A DNA stretch of 64,000 nucleotides from Flavobacterium sp. HSC-32F16 (GCF_024171645.1 NZ_JALKAC010000001.1:496001-560000), one strand, 5' to 3'; shown: positions 52,421 through 62,164, numbered from the stretch's first letter. Numbers and translations: made by a program. Notes: generated by a model not told the origin, from the letters alone.

Positions 52421-53527
52421 ATGAGCATTAAAAACAATTCATTTTTCATCTCTATTTTATCGCTGTTCGTTCTAGTCTCGTGCGGGGATAAAGCAAAAAA
52501 AAACTCAGACAAAATAAAGACCGTTCCGGTTTATAAAGTAACTTTAAAAGACACCATAGTTTCTAACAGATTTGTTGCTGATGTGCATGCCAAAAACAAT
52601 GTCGAAATTCACGTTCGTATTCCCGGATTACTGGATAAAGTGTTTGTAAGCGAAGGACAAAAAGTAAAAAAAGGACAGTTGTTATTTAAAATAAGCGATG
52701 TAGAACTTCAAATACAACTCCTAAAAGCCGAAGCAGTTTATAAAAGCAGTATGGCCGATTTAAGAATCGCCACCGTAGAACTGGAACAAGCACAGACTCT
52801 TTTTAATAAAAAAGTAATTGCCGATAAGGAATTAGAGTTATCTAAAGCAAAACATGATGCGGCTTCTGCCAAAGTTGCTCACGCATCTGCAGAAAGAAAA
52901 GCGATCAACCAGCAGATTACTTTTACCACAATCCGTGCGCCATTTGACGGTACGGTTGACAGAATTCCATTTAAAGAAGGAAGTTTAGTAGAAAACGGTT
53001 CACTTTTAACAACCGTTTCGCAGCTGGATGATATTTATGCTTATTTCTCAATTCCAGAGAATACATATTTCCAGATGATGGAAGACAAAACCCTTAATAC
53101 ACAAGGAGATATTAAACTCGTATTGCCAAACGGAATGGTTTACGGGCAAAAAGGAGAACTAAAAACTGCCGACGGAGAAATCGACAGACAAACGGGTTCT
53201 ATTCAATACAAAGCAAAATTTCATAATCCGCAGGGATTCATCAAACACGGAACTTCGGGAAAGCTGATTATTTCAGAACCTAAAACCGATGCGATTATAA
53301 TTCCGCAAAAAGCCGTTTTTTCTATTCAGGATAAACAATTTGTATTTCTGGTTGATAAACAAGGTATTGTAAAAATGACCAACATAACTATTGGAAGTAC
53401 TCTTGATGATGTATACATTCTAAACAAAGGTTTAAAAAACAACGATTTAATTGTTCAGGAAGGCATTCAGTCTTTACGCGACGGCGATAAAATCAATATT
53501 AAAGAAACCCAAAACGTAAGCCTGTAA
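52421..53527 (+). CDS. RND efflux periplasmic adaptor (membrane fusion protein)
   Basis: 368-residue lipoprotein (lipobox LFVLVSCGDK). HlyD/AcrA layout: beta-barrel and lipoyl halves (IHVRIPGLLDKVFVSEGQKV and FTTIRAPFDGTVDRIPFKEG), an alpha-hairpin between (ELQIQLLKAEAVYKSSMADL...), and a membrane-proximal C-terminus. It bridges the inner-membrane pump and the outer-membrane channel. First of the three-gene RND operon, 26 bases before the permease. Confidence 0.94.
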   Translation: MSIKNNSFFISILSLFVLVSCGDKAKKNSDKIKTVPVYKVTLKDTIVSNRFVADVHAKNNVEIHVRIPGLLDKVFVSEGQKVKKGQLLFKISDVELQIQLLKAEAVYKSSMADLRIATVELEQAQTLFNKKVIADKELELSKAKHDAASAKVAHASAERKAINQQITFTTIRAPFDGTVDRIPFKEGSLVENGSLLTTVSQLDDIYAYFSIPENTYFQMMEDKTLNTQGDIKLVLPNGMVYGQKGELKTADGEIDRQTGSIQYKAKFHNPQGFIKHGTSGKLIISEPKTDAIIIPQKAVFSIQDKQFVFLVDKQGIVKMTNITIGSTLDDVYILNKGLKNNDLIVQEGIQSLRDGDKINIKETQNVSL

Positions 53528-53553
53528 TTATACATTATTAAAAAGATTTCACA

Positions 53554-56500
53554 ATGATAGAAATGTTTATCAAAAGAAAAATATTATCATTAATCATCTC
53601 GGTTATGATAGTACTTTTAGGATTGCTGGCATTGTTCCAGCTTCCTATTACGCAGTTTCCGGATATCGTACCGCCCTCTGTAACGGTTACAGCAAAATAT
53701 ACGGGAGCGAATGCAGAGGTTTCTGCCAATGCCGTGGCGCTTCCGCTGGAACGTGCCATAAACGGTGTTCCGGGAATGACGTACATGTCGACCGTAACTT
53801 CTAACGATGGTTTAACGCTGATTCAGGTTTTCTTTGAAGTAGGAACCGATCCCGATTTAGCTGCCGTAAACGTGCAAAACCGTGTTACGACCATACTTGA
53901 CGAACTTCCGGAAGAAGTAATTCGTGCCGGAGTTACCACAGAAAAAGAGGTAAACAGTATGCTGATGTACCTCAACATTACCAGTACCGATAAAACTCAG
54001 GATGAACAGTTTATCTTCAACTTTACCGATATTAATATTCTACAGGAATTAAAACGTATTGATGGTGTTGGGCGTGCTGAAATTATGGGTCAGAAAGAAT
54101 ATTCGATGCGTGTCTGGCTGGATCCGCAAAAGATGCTTTCGTACAATATTTCGGCAAATGAAGTGATCAATTCTCTTCAAAAACAAAACATTTCTGCTGC
54201 ACCCGGAAAAGTTGGTGAAGGTTCAGGACAGCTTGACAATCAACTGCAGTATGTAATTAAATACGGCGGAAAATTCTTTGAACCAAAACAGTATGAAGAA
54301 ATTCCGCTGAGAGCCAATTCAGACGGAACAATTTTACGATTGAAAGACATTTCGAACATTGAATTTGGTTCAATGAGTTACGGAATGGTTTCTAAAACCG
54401 ATGGAAAACCTTCGGCATCTATAATGTTGAAACAACGTCCGGGTTCGAATGCATCTGAAGTTATTGCCAGCGTTAAAGAAAAAATGGCAGAATTAAAAGT
54501 ATCTTCTTTTCCTCCCGGAATGGAATTTAATATTGCTTATGACGTTTCTCGTTTTCTTGATGCTTCTATCGACGAGGTTTTAAAAACGCTAATCGAAGCC
54601 TTTATTCTGGTTGCATTTGTGGTTTTCATCTTCCTTCAAGACTGGCGTTCGACTTTAATTCCGGTTTTGGCCGTTCCGGTTGCCTTAATTGGTTCATTTA
54701 CTTTTATGTCGATGATGGGATTCTCAATCAACTTGCTAACCCTTTTTGCTTTAGTTCTCTCGATCGGAATTGTGGTTGATAACGCCATTGTCGTCGTCGA
54801 GGCCGTTCACGTTAAAATTTCCGAAGAACACATGGAGCCTCTGCCCGCCACGATAAGCGCGATGAAAGAAATTACTGGTGCCGTAATTGCGATTACCATT
54901 GTTATGGCTGCCGTATTTATTCCCGTAGCCTTTTTGAGTGGTCCGGTTGGGGTTTTCTACAGGCAGTTCTCCTTAACAATGGCAATTAGTATTGTCATTT
55001 CTGGAATCAACGCTCTTACGCTTACTCCTGCTTTATGTGCGATTATGCTGAAAGCACACGATCCGAACAAACAAAAAACATCCTTACTGGATAGATTCTT
55101 CCACCGATTCAATAAATGGTTTGATAATATAACTTCTAAATACATTAAAATACTGGTAAAATTTGCCGATCGTACTTCGATTACGGTTGGATTATTGGTT
55201 TTATTTTGTTTGTTTACGTGGGGAACGAGCAAGTTTCTTCCTTCCGGATTTATTCCGTCTGAAGATCAGGGAATGGTTTATGTAAACGTAACTACGCCTC
55301 AAGGAGCAACGGTAGAACGTACCGAAAAAGCATTAGACGAAGTAACTCGTCTTGCCAAAGGAATTAAAGGCGTAGACAACGTAACAACGCTTGCCGGATA
55401 CAGTATTGTAACTGAAATCGCCGGAGCTTCGTACGGAATGGGAATGATCAACTTGAAAGACTGGAAAGAACGTGATATTTCGGTAAACCAATTTATTGCC
55501 AAACTGACCGAAAAAACAAGAGGCATTACAGATGCGCAGATCGAAATTTTCGCGCCGCCAACGGTTCCCGGATTTGGTAATACAAGTGGTTTTGAGCTTC
55601 GATTATTAGATAAATCTGGAGGAACTATTAACAATACCGATGAAGTAACCAAAAACTTCATAAAAGAACTGAATGCTTCGCCCGAAATACAAAACTCCTT
55701 TACAAGTTTTGATGCTACTTTCCCGCAGTATTTAATTCATATTGATTATGATCTTGCGGCTAAAAAAGGAATTTCGGTAGATAATGCAATGGCCACTTTA
55801 CAGACTATGTTAGGTTCGTTTTATGCGACCAACTTTATCCGTTTCTCGCAGATGTATAAAGTAATGGTTCAGGCAAGTCCGCAGTTTAGAAAAAATCCCG
55901 AAAGTATTCTGGATATGTATTTAAAAAATGATGCAGGCGAAATGGTGCCATTTTCGACTTTTATAAAACTGGAACGCGTTTACGGACCAGAGGTTTTAAC
56001 GCGCTACAATATGTACATGTCGGCAATGATTAACGGAGAACCTGCCGAAGGTTTCAGCTCTGGAGAAGCGATTGCTGCTGTTGAAAGAATTGCTGAAGAA
56101 AAACTCCCTAGCCGATTTGAACTCGAATGGTCGGGAATGACGCGTGAAGAAATTCTCTCCGGAAATCAGACTATTTACATTTTTGCCCTGTGTATTCTGT
56201 TTGTGTATTTGCTTCTTGCGGCGCAGTACGAAAGTTTACTGCTTCCGTTCCCGGTGTTATTAAGTCTGCCTGTTGGCGTTTTTGGTTCTTATCTTACTCT
56301 TTTAGCGGTAGGTTTAGACAACAATATTTATGCACAGGTCGCGCTCGTCATGTTAATTGGTCTGCTTGCCAAAAATGCCATCTTAATTGTGGAGTTTGCC
56401 ATGGCAGAAAACAAATTAGGAAAAGACATTACCGAAGCAGCGATTGAAGGGGCGAGACTTCGTTTCAGACCTATTCTTATGACCTCATTTGCTTTTATTT

Positions 56501-56670
56501 CAGGATTGATTCCGTTGTGTATAGCCACCGGAGCAGGAGCAGTTGGAAACCGTTCGATTGGTACTGCTGCTGCCGGAGGAATGTTTATAGGAACCGTTTT
56601 TGGACTTGTAATTATTCCGGGGCTTTATATCCTGTTTGCCAAATTAGAAAAAGCAATGAATAAAAATTAA
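53554..56670 (+). CDS. RND efflux permease, HAE1 (AcrB/MexB-like) family
   Basis: 1,038 residues with 12 transmembrane helices in two halves and large periplasmic loops. AcrB-like segments include FPDIVPPSVTVTAKYTGANA, the TM4 region ALVLSIGIVVDNAIVVVEAV with the proton-relay Asp pair, and the late helix GLLAKNAILIVEFAM. Length matches AcrB (1,049). It is a proton-driven multidrug or solvent exporter, with the substrate unknown. It sits between the adaptor and the outer-membrane channel genes with only a few bases of spacing. Confidence 0.96.
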   Translation: MIEMFIKRKILSLIISVMIVLLGLLALFQLPITQFPDIVPPSVTVTAKYTGANAEVSANAVALPLERAINGVPGMTYMSTVTSNDGLTLIQVFFEVGTDPDLAAVNVQNRVTTILDELPEEVIRAGVTTEKEVNSMLMYLNITSTDKTQDEQFIFNFTDINILQELKRIDGVGRAEIMGQKEYSMRVWLDPQKMLSYNISANEVINSLQKQNISAAPGKVGEGSGQLDNQLQYVIKYGGKFFEPKQYEEIPLRANSDGTILRLKDISNIEFGSMSYGMVSKTDGKPSASIMLKQRPGSNASEVIASVKEKMAELKVSSFPPGMEFNIAYDVSRFLDASIDEVLKTLIEAFILVAFVVFIFLQDWRSTLIPVLAVPVALIGSFTFMSMMGFSINLLTLFALVLSIGIVVDNAIVVVEAVHVKISEEHMEPLPATISAMKEITGAVIAITIVMAAVFIPVAFLSGPVGVFYRQFSLTMAISIVISGINALTLTPALCAIMLKAHDPNKQKTSLLDRFFHRFNKWFDNITSKYIKILVKFADRTSITVGLLVLFCLFTWGTSKFLPSGFIPSEDQGMVYVNVTTPQGATVERTEKALDEVTRLAKGIKGVDNVTTLAGYSIVTEIAGASYGMGMINLKDWKERDISVNQFIAKLTEKTRGITDAQIEIFAPPTVPGFGNTSGFELRLLDKSGGTINNTDEVTKNFIKELNASPEIQNSFTSFDATFPQYLIHIDYDLAAKKGISVDNAMATLQTMLGSFYATNFIRFSQMYKVMVQASPQFRKNPESILDMYLKNDAGEMVPFSTFIKLERVYGPEVLTRYNMYMSAMINGEPAEGFSSGEAIAAVERIAEEKLPSRFELEWSGMTREEILSGNQTIYIFALCILFVYLLLAAQYESLLLPFPVLLSLPVGVFGSYLTLLAVGLDNNIYAQVALVMLIGLLAKNAILIVEFAMAENKLGKDITEAAIEGARLRFRPILMTSFAFISGLIPLCIATGAGAVGNRSIGTAAAGGMFIGTVFGLVIIPGLYILFAKLEKAMNKN

Positions 56671-56673
56671 AAC

Positions 56674-58128
56674 ATGAAACAAGAAATTAATAGATATATC
56701 ATCTGCGGAAGCGTTTTACTGCTTACCGCCTGCTCTGCTCCTAAAATCAACGATAATCTCGCAGCAAAACAACTGCCTGAAAATTTTGATTTAAAAAGAA
56801 AAAAAGCAGTCGACAGTCTGCAGAATTTTATTCCGCTTAAAACAGAAACGTATTTTAAAGATGTCAAACTGGAAAATCTTTTAAAGAAAGCTATTACCCA
56901 AAATCCTGACTATTTAATTGTGCAGGAAAGAATTTTAATTGCTAATTCTCACTTAAAAGTCGCTAAACTGGGACTTCTTCCTTCTTTGGATTTTGTTGCA
57001 GATGCTTCTGGAACTCATTATGGAAAATATACCATGGATGGTGTAGGGAATTTTGATACCAATTTTTCGCAAAATATTAATGAAAAACAAAGGATAAACG
57101 AAAATGTTTCTCCTAACCTCTTTTTAGGCGGAAAAGTTTCGTGGGAAGCTGATATCTGGGGAAAACTAAGCAATCGTAAAAAAGCCGCTCGTGAACGCTT
57201 TTTTGCTTCCCAGGAAGGAATGCGCTTACTGCAAACCCGATTGTTAAGCGATGTTGCCGATTTGTATTATAAACTGATTGCTTTAGATAAACAAGCTTTG
57301 ATTTATGATAAAAACCTGAAAACGCAGCAAAAAGCACTTGATATTATCTCGGCGCAAAGATCTGTGGGGAAAGCTACAGAACTGGCTGTTCAGCAGTTTA
57401 ATGCACAGAATAATAATATTTTGGCCGAAGCCGAACAACTGAATTTAAGCATTGATCAAACTGAAAAAGCATTATTAAATCTTTTAGGAGAATATGGCGG
57501 AAAAATCGACAGAAGCTCTGATTTTCTTTCCGGTCATCTTGAAGTATTAAATCAAAAAATAAGCGTAGATTCGATTATTCATAAAAGACCTGATGTATCT
57601 GAAGCGTATCACGAACTGCGTGCCTCAAATGCTGATGCAAAAGCAGCACGTGCAGCCTTTTTCCCGACTTTAAATTTGGGAGGTTATGTTGGATTTAATT
57701 CGTTTTCTTTCTCCACTTTCTTTGATAACGGATCGTTTGCCTGGCAATTACTTGGCGGTTTAACGGCTCCGGTTTTTAATAAAGGACAGATTAAACAGGA
57801 ATTTTTTGTATCTAATAAAAGACAGCAGATTTCGTTTTTACACTATCAAAATACGATTACAACAGCGTATAATGAATTGAGTGCTTTACTGCACAGAACA
57901 GAATCTTTTGTTGATGTTTTGAAATATAAATCGAAAGAAATTGAACATCTGGAAATTGCCGTAAACGTTTCAAATGATTTGTATTTGAGCGGTTATGCCA
58001 ATTATCTGGAAATTATTAATGCTCAAAAAAACAAACTGCAGGCCGAACTTGACTTTGTAGACATTCAATTAAAAAATGCAGAGTCACAGGTTTTATTGTA
58101 CAAAGCTTTAGGAGGAGGAATTAACTAA
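56674..58128 (+). CDS. RND outer-membrane channel, NodT/OprM type
   Basis: 484-residue lipoprotein (lipobox LLLTACSAPK). TolC-like repeats: LLKKAITQNPDYLIVQERIL and later AYHELRASNADAKAARAAFF, with two OEP domains, ending AESQVLLYKALGGGIN. Starts 3 bases after the permease stop and completes a tripartite pump. A strong terminator follows. Confidence 0.95.
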   Translation: MKQEINRYIICGSVLLLTACSAPKINDNLAAKQLPENFDLKRKKAVDSLQNFIPLKTETYFKDVKLENLLKKAITQNPDYLIVQERILIANSHLKVAKLGLLPSLDFVADASGTHYGKYTMDGVGNFDTNFSQNINEKQRINENVSPNLFLGGKVSWEADIWGKLSNRKKAARERFFASQEGMRLLQTRLLSDVADLYYKLIALDKQALIYDKNLKTQQKALDIISAQRSVGKATELAVQQFNAQNNNILAEAEQLNLSIDQTEKALLNLLGEYGGKIDRSSDFLSGHLEVLNQKISVDSIIHKRPDVSEAYHELRASNADAKAARAAFFPTLNLGGYVGFNSFSFSTFFDNGSFAWQLLGGLTAPVFNKGQIKQEFFVSNKRQQISFLHYQNTITTAYNELSALLHRTESFVDVLKYKSKEIEHLEIAVNVSNDLYLSGYANYLEIINAQKNKLQAELDFVDIQLKNAESQVLLYKALGGGIN

Positions 58129-58183
58129 TCCTGAAGTAAACTGGTCGTAAACTTTAAATTAGTACTTAAAAAACTGTAGTTAT

Positions 58184-58216
58184 AAATCCCACCCGTTTGA
58201 ACGGGCGGGATTTTTT
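58184..58216. terminator. Terminator after the RND operon
   Basis: Stem AAATCCCACCCGTTT / AACGGGCGGGATTT with a short loop and T-run, between the convergent efflux operon and nucleosidase gene. Confidence 0.92.
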
Positions 58217-58226
58217 ATTTTAAGAG

Positions 58227-58832
58227 TTACTTTGAAGCCAGCTCGTTTACTGTTAATTTTAAAATACTTCCATACGCAACAGCCGCTTTATGAACCTGAA
58301 CAGTCCAATCTTCGGCAGCATTATCATCGGCTCCGTCAGATATATATTTTAAACATAAAAACGGAATATCCTCTTTCATGGCAATCATTGCTAATGCGTA
58401 AGATTCCATATCTACAACATCATAAATTGTTTCAGAATGCTGCATCTCAAAACTGTCACCCGTACCGCAGATTCCTAATGGAAGGCCTTCCATTTCTAAA
58501 CCGTATTCTAAAACAGGCGGTAAACCGGATAATGGAGTTTCATATAATTCAAAACCCAATCCGCGTACGTCCATGTCTCTCTGAACAAATTTAGTACAGC
58601 AAACTACATCACCTTTTTTAAAATGAGTACTTCCTGCCGAACCAAGATTTACAATTAATGACGGTTTTTGTAATTGTATAGCTTTTGTTAATTCGTATGC
58701 CGCATTGACTTTGCCAATTCCGGTTATAAGCGCCGTATGCTCTTTAAAAACCTCTGCAGCTTCTGAGGCCAACGCAAAAGTGAAGAGAATATCTTTGAAT
58801 GGATAGGTATGTTTGTCGTTTATTTTTATCAT
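58227..58832 (-). CDS. MTA/SAH-nucleosidase-like protein (phosphorylase superfamily)
   Basis: 201 residues of the PNP/UDP phosphorylase superfamily: ITGIGKVNAAYELTKAIQ, LIVNLGSAGSTHFKKGDVV, GTGDSFEM and the VVDMESYALAMIAMKEDIPF motif, whose Met-Glu pair contacts ribose. MTA/SAH nucleosidase is the likely activity. The protein is shorter than E. coli Pfs (232), and related futalosine hydrolases remain an alternative. It is convergent with the RND operon across a shared terminator. Confidence 0.8.
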   Translation of the reverse strand: MIKINDKHTYPFKDILFTFALASEAAEVFKEHTALITGIGKVNAAYELTKAIQLQKPSLIVNLGSAGSTHFKKGDVVCCTKFVQRDMDVRGLGFELYETPLSGLPPVLEYGLEMEGLPLGICGTGDSFEMQHSETIYDVVDMESYALAMIAMKEDIPFLCLKYISDGADDNAAEDWTVQVHKAAVAYGSILKLTVNELASK

Positions 58833-58915
58833 AAAAATTGAAGTGTTTTCTATGAGGCAAATATCGGGGATTTTGTTGTGAACTTTTAAAATAGGCAGGG
58901 CAAAAATTGTTTATT

Positions 58916-58977
58916 ATGCTGTGCGAAAGTGGACACATTTTTGAATTTCAGTTGAATACTTTGGAGACGCAGATCAA
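58916..58977. repeat. Array repeat, degenerate right-half (copy F)
   Basis: TGTGCGAAAGTGGACACATT... to CTTTGGAGACGCAG follows the same order as the right arm of the full repeats. It overlaps the stop codon of the gene at 58974-59615. Confidence 0.5.
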
Positions 58978-59615
58978 TTATAAGTTTCAATTTCCTTGTT
59001 TTTCAAAATTGTCCTAATTACACTGTATAAAACGCTTACATTCCAATCCTGATGATAATTATAACCGCGATTTAAATCCTGTGGATTCTCTATTGAATAA
59101 ATAGAAAAATAAGTGTAATAGTTTTTAGTTCTAACATTTTCCCAAGGAATAGTTACTCTTTTCTGATTAAAGATTCCGCTGATATTTAATGAAATGTTAT
59201 CTTTTGTAAAGTGAACATCTCCAATAGTAAATTCTTTACCATCATTGTACATATTTATATGCTGATTAATTATATCTGAAAAATAATAATCCCACAAGCC
59301 ATCAACAATCTCAGCATACTGTTTATGAAGAATATCTCTTTTGCGTCCAAGATAAGACTTAAAAGTAATTTTTAAAATATTGTCTTTCTTATTGCCGATA
59401 AAAATTTGATATTCCCTCCCATAAGTAAATTCAAATTTAATCCATCGAATACCATATCTAAAGTCTTTTATTTCATCTTTCTGAAAAACTGTATTTAAAT
59501 TCTCAGCAAAATCATTATTCTCAAATTTTAAGAAGTTTTGATTTAAAACTAATTTCCTTAAAGCATTATCACGAAAACCTCTTTTGATAAAAAATATTCT
59601 TTCTTCCATTTTCAA
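58974..59615 (-). CDS. Unknown protein, possibly PH-like, first cassette of the array
   Basis: 213 residues, no signal sequence. Beta-rich segments (FEFTYGREYQIFIGNKKDNI, FTKDNISLNISGIFNQKRVT) and a central helix resemble bacterial PH-like domains, but this is a visual impression. No catalytic motif. Its stop overlaps the degenerate repeat F, and repeat D begins 40 bases upstream of its start. It looks like one cassette in a repeat-delimited array. Confidence 0.65.
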   Translation of the reverse strand: MKMEERIFFIKRGFRDNALRKLVLNQNFLKFENNDFAENLNTVFQKDEIKDFRYGIRWIKFEFTYGREYQIFIGNKKDNILKITFKSYLGRKRDILHKQYAEIVDGLWDYYFSDIINQHINMYNDGKEFTIGDVHFTKDNISLNISGIFNQKRVTIPWENVRTKNYYTYFSIYSIENPQDLNRGYNYHQDWNVSVLYSVIRTILKNKEIETYN

Positions 59616-59654
59616 TTATATAAACATTTGACACGTTTTCAATTTCTAAGTAAC

Positions 59655-59719
59655 AAAAAAAATGCGCAAAGTCAGAGACATTTGCGCAGCTTTTTAGTTG
59701 AAGATTTCGTAAAGCTGGA
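59655..59719. repeat. Array repeat, right-half (copy D)
   Basis: Hairpin with arms TGCGCAAA / TTTGCGCA around GTCAGAGACA (59663-59689), followed by the conserved CTTTTTAGTTGAAGATTTCG stretch. It lies 20 bases from the stop of the T9SS gene. A local hairpin GAAGATTT / AAATCTTC (59700-59726) may serve as its terminator. Confidence 0.75.
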
Positions 59720-59738
59720 AATCTTCTTTTGAAAAGAT

Positions 59739-60512
59739 TTATTTTTTTATAAACTTTCCAGACTTATTGCCAAGTTTATAAATATAAACTCCATTCTGAA
59801 ATCTGCTGATATCTATTTGAATTTCTTCGTTTGCATGGTTTTCTTCTAATATCTTTTTGCCATCTGCAGAAAATATCTGTAGTACCGAGGATTCGCCGCT
59901 ATTATTTGCGTTCGAGATATTGATCGTATTGCTGCTTGGATTTGGGAATACAAAAGCTTTTTTTGTTAAAATATCCTGCTGTTGGGTTGATAACGTTCCT
60001 GTTAATCCATATACATCATAATCATATGAATTTGTAGCAGGATTTTGTTCTGAAGCCGCAAGAATCATTTTATAATTGTTTGAATTATCCTTAACTATTC
60101 CGGCATAATACTTACCTGCAAAACTCTGAAGAAGTACTCCAGTATCATTACATAAATATATTTTTCTATTATTAGTTTCCCCAATCTTGTATGACTTGTA
60201 CAAAAACTCGATTTGATTATCATTATTGAAAAGCTTATCTGTTACAAAAATAAATTCTGAAAGAAAATGCCCCGAATCTAACGGAATTGTAAAAGATGTT
60301 TCAAGTACATGAGACTGATTGTAAATTTCGACTGTATTTGTTGTTCTGTTGAAAGTATAAAACTTTAACCCATTAGCGGTATTGATTCCAAGAACATTCG
60401 ACATATTTAGATTTTGCACCCCAGAACTGTAAGTATGTTCTAAAGTTAACTGCGAATAAGAATAACTGTAAATAAAAAGGTTTGTTAATAATAAAAAAGT
60501 AATTTTCTTCAT
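59739..60512 (-). CDS. T9SS type A sorting-domain protein
   Basis: 257 residues: signal peptide (TFLLLTNLFIYSYSYSQ), then a beta-rich domain with repeated strands (NGLKFYTFNRTTNTVEIYNQ, NRKIYLCNDTGVLLQSFAGK), and a C-terminal T9SS sorting domain from about 185 (VFPNPSSNTINISNANNSGE, ending FIKK). Secreted or surface-anchored by the type IX system. No enzyme motif. It sits inside the repeat array and is bracketed by repeats D and C. Confidence 0.8.
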   Translation of the reverse strand: MKKITFLLLTNLFIYSYSYSQLTLEHTYSSGVQNLNMSNVLGINTANGLKFYTFNRTTNTVEIYNQSHVLETSFTIPLDSGHFLSEFIFVTDKLFNNDNQIEFLYKSYKIGETNNRKIYLCNDTGVLLQSFAGKYYAGIVKDNSNNYKMILAASEQNPATNSYDYDVYGLTGTLSTQQQDILTKKAFVFPNPSSNTINISNANNSGESSVLQIFSADGKKILEENHANEEIQIDISRFQNGVYIYKLGNKSGKFIKK

Positions 60513-60711
60513 GAATTAAAATTATATAATTATCCTACTTTCAGTTATTTTAGAGTCGCTGTTTCGGTTTTCCGACTTAAAATTATTTAATTAACGATCA
60601 GTGTTTTGTCTTTTTTCTCTTTTGGTAAAAAATACCATCAGAATTTATTTGATTTGATTTGTTTCTCTATTAAAATTTTCTATGAGCTAAACTAAGAAAA
60701 GTATTTCAATT

Positions 60712-60964
60712 TTTCACCCATTTCCTTAAACTGCTGTGCAAATGTTTCTGACTCTGCACAGTTTCAAATATATCTAAAAACGCAGCCCTTCAAATCCCAA
60801 CTTTAAAAATAATTCAGAAAATAGGTATCCGTTTTATTTCATCAAAAAATCATTAAAAAAATAAGGCACTTTTAGCACGTTTATAATTTCTAATAGCGGA
60901 AAAAAAACGCAAAGTCAGAAAGATTTGCGCAACTTTTTAGTTGAAGACTTTGGGGAGCGGGGTT
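60712..60964. repeat. Array repeat, diverged full copy (copy C)
   Basis: Left hairpin CTGTGCA...TGCACAG at 60734-60761, right hairpin around GTCAGAAAGA at 60907-60931, and right end CTTTGGGGAGCGGG. Length and order match the full copies A and B, with many substitutions. Confidence 0.7.
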
Positions 60965-60987
60965 TCTTTTTTTTATATGCTTTGTCG

Positions 60988-61053
60988 AGTCTCTCTGCGG
61001 GCACGGAAAGAATTTCCGCGCTATCGTTGTCTACATATCAGAGCGATCGGGTT
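60988..61053. repeat. Second array repeat family, copy 1
   Basis: CTCTGCGGGCACGG, an internal hairpin GGAAA/TTTCC, then CTATCGTTGTCTACATATC and a GCGATCGGGTT end. A second copy with a different inner hairpin lies at 61206-61270. Confidence 0.65.
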
Positions 61054-61146
61054 ACTGTGACGGTACTAAAATAGTAGAAAAAAGATTCAATATCACCACA
61101 GGTACATTTACGGCTATTCCCTAAACATGTAGCAACTCTATAAACA

Positions 61147-61181
61147 GTAAAAAGCCACTTCGTAATGAAGTGGCTTTTTTG
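61147..61181. terminator. Terminator in the array
   Basis: Stem AAAAAGCCACTTC / GAAGTGGCTTTTT, loop 5 bases. Confidence 0.85.
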
Positions 61182-61205
61182 ATTTTATCTTTGAATACTC
61201 GTTTA

Positions 61206-61270
61206 ATAGCTCTTTGCGGGCACGGTTTGCAAAACCGCTATCGTTTTCGACATATCCTAGCGGTTGGGTT
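61206..61270. repeat. Second array repeat family, copy 2
   Basis: CTTTGCGGGCACGG, hairpin GGTTTGC/GCAAAACC-like, then CTATCGTTTTCGACATATC and an AGCGGTTGGGTT end. It lies downstream of the lipoprotein gene at 61339. Confidence 0.65.
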
Positions 61271-61338
61271 GTTGGGAGAATTCAGCAGATGTTTACTCAG
61301 ATTTTAATTATTAAGTCCTAACCTCAGAGAGTGCTCTG

Positions 61339-61692
61339 TCATTTATAAACTTTACCATCACACTGAAAATTAAAGCTTAGTATTGTATCTTTTTTATGAA
61401 TACTAAATATCAACTCTCCTTTCTTTTTTATAATGGTATCACCAATTAATATTTGTTCTTTATAAAGTGCCCACCATCTACCGCTTATAGATGAATTACA
61501 ATCACATTTTTTTTTAGTAATTGGATTAGTTCCATTATAATCAAAAACATCGTCTGTATTACTTGGAATCTTTTTCACCACTAAAAGACATTCGTCATTT
61601 CTGTAATTCTCTGCTGAAACATCACAATCATAAGTAGGTCCACAAGAAAATAGAAACAAACTTAAAAATAATAAAATAATACGTATTTTCAT
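61339..61692 (-). CDS. Small Cys-rich lipoprotein, array cassette
   Basis: 117 residues: lipobox LFLFSCGPTYDC and further Cys in KKCDCNSS and NFQCDGK, suggesting disulfides. The C-terminal half is beta-rich (GELIFSIHKKDTILSFNFQC). No family recognised. Repeat copy A begins 54 bases before its start codon, and the second repeat family lies on its 3' side. Confidence 0.65.
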   Translation of the reverse strand: MKIRIILLFLSLFLFSCGPTYDCDVSAENYRNDECLLVVKKIPSNTDDVFDYNGTNPITKKKCDCNSSISGRWWALYKEQILIGDTIIKKKGELIFSIHKKDTILSFNFQCDGKVYK

Positions 61693-61745
61693 GATTTTTG
61701 ATTTTTAAAATAATCTTTTTGTTGTAGTAACTCCATAATTGGCCC

Positions 61746-62005
61746 CCTGCTCCGCAAAGTCTTATTCACAACGCTGCGCAAATGTCTCTGACTTTGCGCC
61801 TTTCAAACAAATGTAATTAAAAACGTTCACGCCATAAAGTCTCTGACTTTAAAAAAAAAATTCTAAAATAAAAATGCTGTTAAGATTTGATCGGTAAAAG
61901 TCAGGAGACTTTTGACAGGTCTTTAGTATTTAAGCTACAAAAAAATTGCGCAAAGTCAGAGACATTTGCGCAGCTCTTTATAAGGAACTCTTCGGGGAGC
62001 GGGTT
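61746..62005. repeat. Array repeat, full copy A (~260 bp, ~57-bp inverted arms)
   Basis: Left arm starts CCTGCTCCGCAAAGTCTTAT and contains CTGCGCAAATGTCTCTGACT. The right arm is its inverse ending CTTCGGGGAGCGGG. The core of about 145 bases includes a short stem AAAAGTCAGGAGACTTTT. It is about 98 percent identical to copy B. The right end cuts into an InsA-like gene. Confidence 0.88.
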
Positions 62006-62163
62006 AATTGAACAATCTTTTCATTAATATCTAATTTGTAAGCTTGATTTGTATAATATTCTATAAAACGGTGAGAGCACATTTTACAATAGTACTGCTG
62101 CTTATTATTTTTTGTTCTCCCATTTTTAATAACCTTTTGCTCTTTACATTTTGGACAATTCAT
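61978..62163 (-). pseudogene. insA: IS1-family InsA fragment cut by repeat copy A
   Basis: 61-residue frame with an InsA-type zinc finger (MNCPKCKEQKVIKNGRTKNN, then YYCKMCSHRFIEYY) and the start of the helical region. The last eight residues (RSPKSSL and stop) are encoded inside repeat copy A, so the gene is truncated. E. coli InsA is about 91 residues. No InsB partner is present. Confidence 0.75.
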
Positions 62164-62164
62164 A

